Assembly: GCF_029893085.1 (NCBI RefSeq)
Contig: NZ_JARXWI010000001.1
Coordinates: 124,001 to 188,000, forward strand
DNA length: 64,000 nucleotides
Reading direction: 5' to 3'
Source: Parabacteroides sp. PFB2-10
GTDB lineage: Bacteria; Bacteroidota; Bacteroidia; Bacteroidales; Tannerellaceae
Shown here: one piece after another, positions 11,751 to 18,746 of the stretch
How positions within the stretch are numbered: the first letter of the stretch is position 1
How the letters are laid out: each line of letters opens with the position of its first letter
Notes under the pieces: generated by a model
Database searches by the model: none
Seen by the model: the letters and a program-made list of their open reading frames with translations, nothing else
Told to the model about the DNA's origin: nothing
Program-made: the position numbers and the translations under genes

Positions 11751-11902
11751 AAATGTTAAAATAGCGATTGTAAGCAAAACGGCCGTTTTGCTTACAAATC
11801 CATACGTTAAAAAGTGTTTCTCCCGGGAGTTTGCAAAAATAGTCCTGCGTTTTTGCGCGCAAAGTCCCGCCGAAATTACAAATCGTAATTTGCGGGTTTT
11901 GT
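11751..11902 (+). repeat. TTGTAAGCAAAA hairpin element, copy 1
   Basis: About 150 bp. It opens with AAATGTTAAAATA, then a perfect palindrome (TTGTAAGCAAAACGG centred near 11782), CATACGTTAAAAAGTGTTTC, the palindrome TCCCGGGA, a GCGCGCAAAGTCCC block and ATTACAAATCGTAATTTG. Copies 2-4 lie at 23886-24028, 46183-46335 and 54131-54192. It sits between der and the GH2 gene. No reading frame of note. Confidence 0.85.
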
Positions 11903-11943
11903 CCGAAACGAACGAATTAACATTTGTTTACGTTTTTATTCCT

Positions 11944-13257
11944 TTACTTCTCCCGTATAAAGATATTGATAGGGGTTCCGGAGAAGTCCCAGTTGGCACG
12001 GATCTTATTCTCCAGGAAACGTCGGTAGGGATCTTTGATCCATTGGGGCAGGTTACAGAAAAAGACAAAGGTAGGCACCTGTCCGGCGGGCAACTGGGTG
12101 ATATATTTGATCTTGATGTATTTCCCCTTGTTGGCAGGAGGCGGCGTTTGCTCGATAATAGGCAGCATCACCTCATTTAATTTCGCCGTAGAGACACGTT
12201 TGTTCCGGTTGTCATATACCTCTTTAGCCGTCTCCAATACCTTCAGGATACGTTGTTTTGTCAAGGCAGAGATAAAGAGTATCGGGAAGTCTGTAAACGG
12301 CGCAAAACGCTCCTTGATCGTATTGATATAATGGGTGATCGCCTTCTGGCTTTTATCGTCTATCAAGTCCCATTTATTCACACAGACCACCAGCCCTTTC
12401 TTATTCTTTTGGATCAGGGAGAATATATTCAGATCCTGGCTTTCTACACCGCGGACAGCATCGATCATCAACAGGCAGACATCCGAACTCTCGATCGCCC
12501 GGATAGAACGTATCACAGAGTAGTATTCGATATCTTCATTCACCTTGCCCTTTTTCCGGATACCCGCCGTATCGACTAAGTAGAAGTTCAAGCCGAATTT
12601 ATCGTATTTTGTATAAATAGAATCACGGGTCGTACCGGCTATATCGGTCACAATATGGCGTTCCTCTCCGATAAAGGCATTGATAAGCGATGATTTCCCG
12701 GCATTCGGACGCCCTACGATCGCAATACGCGGCAGGTTGTCTTCCAGTTCTTCCTCTTTCTTCTCAGGCAACAGTTCGACAATCTTGTCCAATAAATCAC
12801 CCGTATTCGAGCCATTCACAGCTGACACACAAAAGGGATCACCCAATCCGAAAGAATAAAACTCGGCAGCATACGGATGTCTCTCAAAGGTATCCGCCTT
12901 ATTTGCCACCACAACGACCCGTTTTTTGGAACGGCGAAGGATAGAGGCCACCTTATCATCCAGGTCTGTAATCCCGTTCAGAATATCTACAACAAAGAGG
13001 ATTACATCCGCTTCTTCAATAGCAATCTGTACCTGTTTGTTGATCTCTTCTTCAAAAACATCTTCAGAATTAACCACCCAACCGCCGGTGTCGATCAATG
13101 AGAACTCACGTCCCGTCCATTCGACCATACCATATTGGCGGTCACGGGTTGTACCCGCCTCTTCGTTTACGATAGCCTGACGCGTTTTGGTCAAACGATT
13201 AAACAAGGTTGATTTCCCGACATTCGGGCGACCTACGATTGCAACTATATTACTCAT
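11944..13257 (-). CDS. der: ribosome biogenesis GTPase Der (EngA)
   Basis: A double-GTPase needed for 50S subunit assembly. It has 437 residues with two tandem G domains and a C-terminal KH-like domain. G domain 1 has GRPNVGKS at 9-16, DTGGW and NKAD; G domain 2 has GRPNAGKSS near 183, DTAGI and NKWDL. The C-terminal [19 protein letters not shown] is the conserved KH-like segment. It is the last gene of the yceD-rpmF-fabH-era-der run but is separated from era by about 290 bases of repeats, so it may also need its own promoter. Confidence 0.96.
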   Translation of the reverse strand: MSNIVAIVGRPNVGKSTLFNRLTKTRQAIVNEEAGTTRDRQYGMVEWTGREFSLIDTGGWVVNSEDVFEEEINKQVQIAIEEADVILFVVDILNGITDLDDKVASILRRSKKRVVVVANKADTFERHPYAAEFYSFGLGDPFCVSAVNGSNTGDLLDKIVELLPEKKEEELEDNLPRIAIVGRPNAGKSSLINAFIGEERHIVTDIAGTTRDSIYTKYDKFGLNFYLVDTAGIRKKGKVNEDIEYYSVIRSIRAIESSDVCLLMIDAVRGVESQDLNIFSLIQKNKKGLVVCVNKWDLIDDKSQKAITHYINTIKERFAPFTDFPILFISALTKQRILKVLETAKEVYDNRNKRVSTAKLNEVMLPIIEQTPPPANKGKYIKIKYITQLPAGQVPTFVFFCNLPQWIKDPYRRFLENKIRANWDFSGTPINIFIREK

Positions 13258-13261
13258 TTTT

Positions 13262-13540
13262 TAATTATGAATTATGAATTATGAATTATGAATTGGAGCG
13301 AAGCGGAAATCGCTTAGCCGAAGGCGCAGAGCAATTATGTATTATAAATCGCTTAGCCGAAGGCGCAGAGCAATTATGTATTATAAATCGCTTAGCCGAA
13401 GGCGCAGAGCAATTATGAATCGAAGATCGCTTAGCGAAGCGTAAAGCAATTGGAGCGAAGCGGAAATCACTTAGCACAGCGCAAAGCAATTATGAGTTAT
13501 GCCCTGATCGAGTTCATAATTCATAATTTATAATTCATAA
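13262..13540. repeat. composite repeat block inside the era-der operon
   Basis: Fills the 290-base spacer. It starts with AATTATG heptamers (13263-13293), then three near-exact copies of a 39-bp unit beginning at 13307, 13346 and 13385 (core ATCGCTTAGCCGAAGGCGCA), two diverged GCTAAGCGA modules (to about 13480), and heptamers in the opposite orientation (13514-13540). Because 39 is a multiple of three, the minus strand reads as a 13-residue peptide repeat, which is a by-product and not a gene. Confidence 0.85.
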
Positions 13541-13547
13541 TTCCTAC

Positions 13548-14441
13548 CTATTCCATCGTGTATCCATATGAACGCAACAGATTGTCTCTGTTACGCCAGT
13601 CTTTTTCTACTTTGACAAACATCTCCAGAAAGACCTTCTTGTCAAAGAATCGTTCAATATCCTTTCGAGCCATCTGCCCTACCTTCTTCAAAGCAGCGCC
13701 TTTGTGGCCAATAATAATTCCTTTTTGCGAATCACGTTCCACAACGATCAGCGCCTTGATATGTATCATCTTCTCGTCTTCCTTAAACAACTCCACGATC
13801 ACTTCCACCGCATAAGGAATCTCTTTCTGATAATAAAGCAGGATCTTTTCCCGTATAATTTCCGTCACAAAGAAGCGAGCCGGCTTATCCGTCAGTGCGT
13901 CCTTCTCAAAATAAGGAGGCGACTCGGGCATCAGCTCTTCGACCCGTTTGCGTATATAATCGATATTGAAATTGGAAAGAGCCGAAACCGGCAGTATCTC
14001 CGCCTTGGGCAACAGATCTTTCCATCCGGTCACCAGCTCTTCGAGCTTCTCTTGTGTCGTCAGATCGATCTTATTAATCAATAACAATACCGGACATTCC
14101 ACCTTCTGCACCCGTTCCAGAAACACTTCGTTCTTATCGATCGTCTCGACTACATCGGTTACATACAATAAAACATCGGCATCGCCCAGGGCTGATTGCG
14201 AGAAATTAAGCATCGATTGCTGCAACTTATAATTGGGTTGCAACACACCCGGTGTATCCGAGTAAACGATTTGCATATCGTCGCTGTTCACAATCCCCAT
14301 AATGCGGTGGCGAGTCGTTTGCGCTTTCGACGTAATGATAGAGATGCGTTCCCCTACCAGCCGGTTCATCAGCGTCGACTTCCCCACATTGGGATTCCCG
14401 ACAATATTAACAAATCCCGATTTATGCTTTCTTTCCGTCAT
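13548..14441 (-). CDS. era: GTPase Era
   Basis: Ras-like GTPase that binds the 3' end of 16S rRNA during 30S maturation. 297 residues. GNPNVGKS at 15-22, DTPGV and NKIDL mark the G domain. The C-terminal KH domain is seen in [14 protein letters not shown], with the usual FVKVEKDWR near the end. Its first codons overlap the end of fabH by 20 bases, so the two are translationally coupled. Length and motifs are normal. Confidence 0.96.
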   Translation of the reverse strand: MTERKHKSGFVNIVGNPNVGKSTLMNRLVGERISIITSKAQTTRHRIMGIVNSDDMQIVYSDTPGVLQPNYKLQQSMLNFSQSALGDADVLLYVTDVVETIDKNEVFLERVQKVECPVLLLINKIDLTTQEKLEELVTGWKDLLPKAEILPVSALSNFNIDYIRKRVEELMPESPPYFEKDALTDKPARFFVTEIIREKILLYYQKEIPYAVEVIVELFKEDEKMIHIKALIVVERDSQKGIIIGHKGAALKKVGQMARKDIERFFDKKVFLEMFVKVEKDWRNRDNLLRSYGYTME

Positions 14442-15426
14442 ATCCCCATTTCAGGTAAACCGCGCCATAGGTAAAACCAGCACCAAAAGCAGCCAGGATC
14501 ATATTATCCCCTTTCTTCAACTTCTCTTCCCATTCCCACAGGCAAAGAGGGATCGAACCGGCACTTGTATTTCCATATTTCTGGATATTCACCATCACCT
14601 GCTCATCGGTCACACCCAAACGGCGTGCCGCCGCGTCGATGATCCGCTTATTAGCCTGATGAGGCACTACCCAATGTATATCTTCATTCGTCAACCCATT
14701 GCGTGCAACGATCTCTGCCGCCACATCCGCCATATAGGTCACCGCGTGTTTAAACACATATTTACCATCCTGGTAGACCGCGTGCATATGCTTATCAACC
14801 GTCTCATGCGAAGAAGGATAAGCCGAGCCGCCCCCTTTCATGTAGAGGTATTCACGGCCGGTACCGTCGGTGCGGAGGATGCTGTCCATCAGGCCGATCG
14901 CTTCCGTAGTTGGTTCCATCATCACCGCCGCACATCCGTCGCCAAACAGCGGCGCCGTGTTCCGGTCGGTATAATCGGTTATCGCCGTCATCTTATCGCC
15001 CGACACTAAGATCACCTTCTTATAATGTCCCGAACGTATATAATTAGCAGCCGTTTCCAGTCCATAGATAAAGCCGGAGCAGGCAGCCTGCATATCAAAA
15101 GTAAGCGCATTCACGCACCCTGTTTCATACGCGACAATAGAAGCTGTGGTCGGGAAACCAAAATCAGGCGTAGTAGTAGCACAAAGCACCACCTCCACCT
15201 CTTTCGGATCCACTCCGGTCTTCTCCAACAATTGGTTGACAGCACGAATACCCATATAGGAAAGTCCCAGCCCCTCCCCTTTCAGGATACGGCGTTCTTT
15301 GATTCCTACCCGCGTGGTAATCCACTCATCGGAGGTTTCTACCAGCTTCTCGATGTCCGCATTCGTCAACCGCTCTTCGGGAACATAGCCTCCTATACCT
15401 GTAATAACCGCATTCAATCTCTCCAT
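14422..15426 (-). CDS. fabH: 3-oxoacyl-ACP synthase III
   Basis: Starts fatty-acid synthesis by condensing an acyl-CoA primer with malonyl-ACP. 334 residues. The catalytic triad is clear: C116 in [11 protein letters not shown]256 in VVPHQANK and N286 in YGNTSAGS. The N-terminal [13 protein letters not shown] and [12 protein letters not shown] are typical FabH segments. It sits between rpmF and era, an arrangement shared with many bacteria (rpmF-fabH), and overlaps era by 20 bases. A long hairpin upstream may reduce read-through from rpmF. Confidence 0.95.
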   Translation of the reverse strand: MERLNAVITGIGGYVPEERLTNADIEKLVETSDEWITTRVGIKERRILKGEGLGLSYMGIRAVNQLLEKTGVDPKEVEVVLCATTTPDFGFPTTASIVAYETGCVNALTFDMQAACSGFIYGLETAANYIRSGHYKKVILVSGDKMTAITDYTDRNTAPLFGDGCAAVMMEPTTEAIGLMDSILRTDGTGREYLYMKGGGSAYPSSHETVDKHMHAVYQDGKYVFKHAVTYMADVAAEIVARNGLTNEDIHWVVPHQANKRIIDAAARRLGVTDEQVMVNIQKYGNTSAGSIPLCLWEWEEKLKKGDNMILAAFGAGFTYGAVYLKWGYDGKKA

Positions 15427-15484
15427 ATATCTACTTTGTTTATGACTTAGTTGTTATGGCCTTCACGCACATTCGCCGGAAATA

Positions 15485-15566
15485 TAAAAAAGCACGAAGG
15501 CTCTTCTTCTTCATAATTAATCATTAAACAATGTAACAATTAATCATTCCCAAGACCCTCCGTGCC
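15485..15566 (-). terminator. terminator or attenuator between rpmF and fabH
   Basis: On the minus strand GCACGGAGGGTCTT pairs with an AAGAGCCTTCGTGC arm, followed by six T. The loop is about 45 bases of AT-rich heptamer-like sequence. It would trim rpmF transcripts and let part read on into fabH. Confidence 0.55.
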
Positions 15567-15592
15567 TCTCTTTCCTTAAGGAACGCTCTCTC

Positions 15593-15778
15593 TTAAAGCG
15601 CTGCTGCTTTCTCGATAGCTAATTTACCTCTGTAATAGCCGCATTCACCACATACGGTGTGATAAATATGCCATGCGCCACAGTTAGGGCAGATGGCCAT
15701 AGTAGGAGCTACCGCCTTGTCGTGCGATCTGCGCTTTCCTTGTCTAGCTGAACCTTGTCTTCTTTTAGGATGTGCCAT
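15593..15778 (-). CDS. rpmF: 50S ribosomal protein L32
   Basis: A 61-residue basic protein beginning MAHPKRRQGSARQGKRRSHD, which is typical of L32. A zinc ribbon is formed by C30-x2-C33 and C43-x2-C46. It follows yceD by about 20 bases and precedes fabH, the classical order. Confidence 0.96.
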   Translation of the reverse strand: MAHPKRRQGSARQGKRRSHDKAVAPTMAICPNCGAWHIYHTVCGECGYYRGKLAIEKAAAL

Positions 15779-15799
15779 TTTAGTTGTATTTAATTATTA

Positions 15800-16366
15800 T
15801 TAATCTTCCAGTAAACCTTTCAAAGCATCCCAACGCGGATCGGTCGCGTCTACCTGCCCTTCATCCAAAGAGCTATCCGTGTCGACCACGTCATCATCCT
15901 CTTCGTCCGAACTACTTGCAGTATGCTTTTTCAATTTCGACGACATATTTTTGTTGCATTTGCCCGGCGCGTGAACATGCTTCATAGGTATGGCCAAAGC
16001 CACAAACTCATAGAGGAACCAGGCCAGGTTGATCGCCCCCTCTTCCTCCGGAATAACGACGATCTCGTCGCTCTCTTCCGCATATTCCTTACCGAACTTC
16101 ACCACCAAGCGATTCTTTGTCTCCACCGGCAATTCCATATCGTCTAAACAACGGTCGCAGGGAACCATCACTGTCCCGTTCAATTCAAAGTCCATCTCAA
16201 AAGCCACCGACGTACGCTTCAGGGTCAATACCACATGCACCTTCCCTTTCTGCACCTCGTCTCCGTCAATGTCCATAAAGAACGTATTCCCCAATTGGTA
16301 TTCGTAAGTATATACCCCCTGAGGCAGATTCTTTAGATCGATCTTATATGAATTAAACTTTCCCAA
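15800..16366 (-). CDS. DUF177 / YceD family protein
   Basis: First gene of the rpmF-fabH-era-der run; YceD proteins are nearly always next to rpmF and are linked to 23S rRNA and ribosome accumulation. About 188 residues. The conserved core VPCDRCLDDMELPV lies mid-protein, and the C-terminus is acidic (SSDEEDDDVVD) ending in DPRWDALKGLLED, both family traits. Two TTG starts are possible. The one at 16366 gives the usual beginning GKFNSYKIDL, and the upstream TTG at 16393 falls inside the promoter motif, so 16366 is preferred. Confidence 0.82.
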   Translation of the reverse strand: MGKFNSYKIDLKNLPQGVYTYEYQLGNTFFMDIDGDEVQKGKVHVVLTLKRTSVAFEMDFELNGTVMVPCDRCLDDMELPVETKNRLVVKFGKEYAEESDEIVVIPEEEGAINLAWFLYEFVALAIPMKHVHAPGKCNKNMSSKLKKHTASSSDEEDDDVVDTDSSLDEGQVDATDPRWDALKGLLED

Positions 16367-16390
16367 AACCGCTTTGTGTAAAAAACCTTG

Positions 16391-16424
16391 CAAAGGTATG
16401 AAAAAAATAAATCACTTCGACAAA
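16391..16424 (-). promoter_or_regulatory. promoter of the yceD-rpmF-fabH-era-der operon
   Basis: Minus-strand TTTG (16421-16424), 22 bases, TACCTTTG (16391-16398). The -7 box is a perfect TAnnTTTG; spacing is one base longer than usual. Confidence 0.6.
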
Positions 16425-16436
16425 GGAAGGGGAATA

Positions 16437-16464
16437 AATTATGAATTATGAATTATGAATTATG
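16437..16464. repeat. AATTATG heptamer array
   Basis: About four tandem copies of AATTATG in the spacer upstream of yceD and downstream of the four-helix gene. Similar arrays lie throughout the window. Confidence 0.8.
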
Positions 16465-16542
16465 AGGTTCTCCTAATGGCGAAGCTTGATATTAAAGGAT
16501 TGGCTTCTCCCTAAAAGTTCTATTTACCCTAAAAACTCAGCC

Positions 16543-16917
16543 CTATTTATCCTTTTTGCCTCTTTCTTTTGTAGTCTTAATTATAGCTGTTATGATACGC
16601 TTCAATTCTTCTGCGTCACAATATATACTTTGGAAGGCGATTTCATCCAGGTAACCGGAATAATACAGCAACTTCAGCCAATACAAGGTTTCGTTACATT
16701 CCTTTTGTGCTATTGCCAACTTATGAATGAAATCCGCTTCGCTTTCCGCATTTTCACTTTCACTCTGCAATGCTCCAATTGCTGTTCCCGAACGCATTAA
16801 CTGCTTCGACAATATATACTCCTTCTTTTCTTCTACTAAGAACCTATACAGTTTCACTGTCCGCAAAGCAAACGCAAAACTCTTTTCCCGTACAATATTT
16901 TCTCTCATTTTCTCCAT
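16543..16917 (-). CDS. four-helix bundle protein (S23 / IVS-type)
   Basis: A 124-residue all-helical protein of the family first met in 23S rRNA intervening sequences and now found as free genes in many bacteria. Matching segments are SFAFALRTVKLYRFL, LSKQLMRSGTAIGALQSESE (the most conserved part), DFIHKLAIAQKECNETLYWL and the final helix EELKRIITAIIKT. No biochemical role is established. It stands alone between repeat arrays and carries no sign of an rRNA fragment nearby. Confidence 0.85.
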   Translation of the reverse strand: MEKMRENIVREKSFAFALRTVKLYRFLVEEKKEYILSKQLMRSGTAIGALQSESENAESEADFIHKLAIAQKECNETLYWLKLLYYSGYLDEIAFQSIYCDAEELKRIITAIIKTTKERGKKDK

Positions 16918-16942
16918 AGTTAAAGTTTCTCATCAAAATCTA

Positions 16943-17052
16943 TAATTGCTCTGCGCCTTCGGCTAAGCGATTTCCGCTTCGCTCCAATTGCTTTACGCTT
17001 CGCTAAGCGATTTCCGCTTCGCTCCAATTCATAATTCATAATTCATAATTCG
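16943..17052. repeat. two GCTAAGCGA modules plus heptamers
   Basis: Two tandem modules (one with GCGCCTTCGGCTAAGCGA, one with ACGCTTCGCTAAGCGA), both continuing TTTCCGCTTCGCTCCAATT, then heptamers ATTCATA (17027-17052). It occupies most of the spacer downstream of the histidine kinase gene. Confidence 0.8.
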
Positions 17053-17058
17053 TAAGAA

Positions 17059-18216
17059 TTACCTCTTCGGTAATTCTATACGAAACGTTGTCCCCCGTCC
17101 CACCTCGCTACTCTTGACATAGATTTTGCCATTGTGGTACGACTCGACGATGCGTTTCACCAAGGAGAGGCCTAATCCCCAGCCGCGTGCCTTCGTGGTG
17201 TAGCCGGGGCTAAAAACGGTCTTATAACGTGATTTGGGTATGCCTTTCCCGCTGTCGGTCACATCGATGCGCACCTCTTTCTGTACCTCTTCCATACGGA
17301 TCAGGATCTCTCCCTGTCCGCTCATGGCATCGACGGCGTTTTTGATCAGGTTCTCCATCACCCAGGAGAAGAGCGAATCGTTGATCTTCACCCACACCGG
17401 ATGGTCGGGCATCTCGGTCGTGATACGCACCTTCGCCGAGATACGGTTCTCCAGATACCCGATCGCGTTGCGAACCGAATCCACCAAATTCACCGGCATC
17501 GGATCCGGACGCGAGCCGATCTTCGAGAAGCGGTCGGCCACCATCTCCAGACGTGCCACATCCTTGCCCATTTCATTAAGCAATGCCGGATCAATCTCTT
17601 TCGTCTTCAGGTATTCCACCCAGGCAATCAATGAAGAGATAGGCGTACCCAACTGATGCGCCGTCTCTTTCGAGAGACCCACCCAGACGCGGTTCTGCTC
17701 CGCCCGCTTGGTACTCGCCAGGGCTAAGAAAGAGATCAGGATAAAGATAAAGACCACCGCCAACTGCACATAGGGATAGACACTCAAACGTTTCAGGATC
17801 ACCGAATCGTCATAATAGAGGTAATGCACCGTCTCCTGGTCGATCTCCATCACAATCGGCGGATTCTTTGTTTTCAGCGAGGCGAGCTTCTTCTGCAGAA
17901 ACAACTCCGGATCATCCTCCGGCGCATCTATATTTTTAGAAAAGAGGATACTGTCGTCTTCGCGGCATAAGATCACCGGGATCGTCCGGTTTCCTTCGAT
18001 GATACGCAGGTAAAGCGACATATCGGTCTCCAACAGGTTCTGCTCCTTCAGCATCGAGCGTTGCGCCTCGGCAAATATCTCCATCTTCTCGCGCTCCTCG
18101 CCCGCCAATTGCTTGGTCAGCATATTCGAGAACACCAACGATGCCCCCGCAATCACCATTGCGACTAAGATAAAGAGGTATTTCAACCGTTGCCCGGTGT
18201 CCGATATAATTGCCAT
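17059..18216 (-). CDS. membrane sensor histidine kinase
   Basis: A 385-residue kinase. Membrane spans at about 12-33 and 147-168 bracket a periplasmic sensor region of about 110 residues. No HAMP domain is evident. The phospho-acceptor is H187 in KETAHQLGTPISSL, followed by the N box (NLIKNAVDAM), G1 (DSGKGIP) and G2 (GWGLGLSLVKRIV). No response regulator is adjacent, so it is an orphan. A TATCTTTG motif ends only five bases before the ATG, which would make the transcript nearly leaderless if that promoter is used. The signal sensed is unknown. Confidence 0.88.
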   Translation of the reverse strand: MAIISDTGQRLKYLFILVAMVIAGASLVFSNMLTKQLAGEEREKMEIFAEAQRSMLKEQNLLETDMSLYLRIIEGNRTIPVILCREDDSILFSKNIDAPEDDPELFLQKKLASLKTKNPPIVMEIDQETVHYLYYDDSVILKRLSVYPYVQLAVVFIFILISFLALASTKRAEQNRVWVGLSKETAHQLGTPISSLIAWVEYLKTKEIDPALLNEMGKDVARLEMVADRFSKIGSRPDPMPVNLVDSVRNAIGYLENRISAKVRITTEMPDHPVWVKINDSLFSWVMENLIKNAVDAMSGQGEILIRMEEVQKEVRIDVTDSGKGIPKSRYKTVFSPGYTTKARGWGLGLSLVKRIVESYHNGKIYVKSSEVGRGTTFRIELPKR

Positions 18217-18238
18217 AAAGCAAAGATAGGGGAAATTA

Positions 18239-18309
18239 ATTGGTAATTGATAATTGATAATTGATAATTGATAGGGGGAAGTGGTTAGTGGTTAGTGGTT
18301 AGTGATACA
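18239..18309. repeat. two different heptamer arrays
   Basis: About four copies of TAATTGA (18242-18272) are followed by three copies of GTGGTTA (18281-18305). Both units are seven bases long though unrelated in sequence. Confidence 0.8.
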
Positions 18310-18383
18310 GATTGCGCAGATTGGGCTGTGGTTGGATCTTCAAATTGGAAAGAAATTGAAGGTTTGCAGAAAGCACTATCTCG

Positions 18384-18580
18384 GCTCCCCTTCTTAGAAA
18401 AGAAGGGGGGGGACCATCGCTTGCGATGGTGGGGTAGTTTGATATATTAAAATCACACATTTGTTCTGTTTTGTGTATTTGTAACTATCAAAGAAATAGG
18501 AAAAACATTTATAAAGAATTCAAACTACCCCACCGCTGCAAGCAGCGGTCCTCCCCCTTCTTTTCTAAGAAGGGGAGCTT
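18384..18580. repeat. composite inverted-repeat element A, copy 1
   Basis: Roughly 60-bp terminal inverted repeats, each made of two hairpins: CCCCTTCTT/AAGAAGGGG at the tip and ACCATCGC/GCGATGGT (left) or CCGCTGC/GCAGCGG (right) further in, then CTACCCC next to TTTGA. The AT-rich core is about 75 bp and differs from copy 2 at 25141-25332. No transposase is present; it looks like a small non-autonomous element. Confidence 0.85.
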
Positions 18581-18653
18581 TTGGATACTTATTTCGGTAT
18601 TCCTTGGGAATCTTCACTTATTACCACATTTGAAAATAGTAGCCCATATATAC

Positions 18654-18683
18654 CAAAAAAAGCGCCCCCGAATGGGAGCGCTT
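18654..18683 (-). terminator. terminator of the DUF6383-like gene
   Basis: AAAGCGCTCCC pairs with GGGGGCGCTTT on the minus strand (one mismatch), then a run of T. It ends the transcript of the gene starting at 21617. Confidence 0.8.
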
Positions 18684-18746
18684 TCTGTATGTATCGTAAT
18701 CTAACGGTCTTTTATGAATTAATAATCAACCATTAAGAATTAACAA

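Noticed and set aside
13286-13489. 67-residue frame with a 13-residue peptide repeat
   Set aside because: Explained by the 39-bp DNA repeat, whose length is a multiple of three; it is entirely repeat sequence.
16543-16917. rRNA intervening sequence
   Set aside because: The protein family was first found in 23S rRNA insertions, but no rRNA sequence flanks the gene here.
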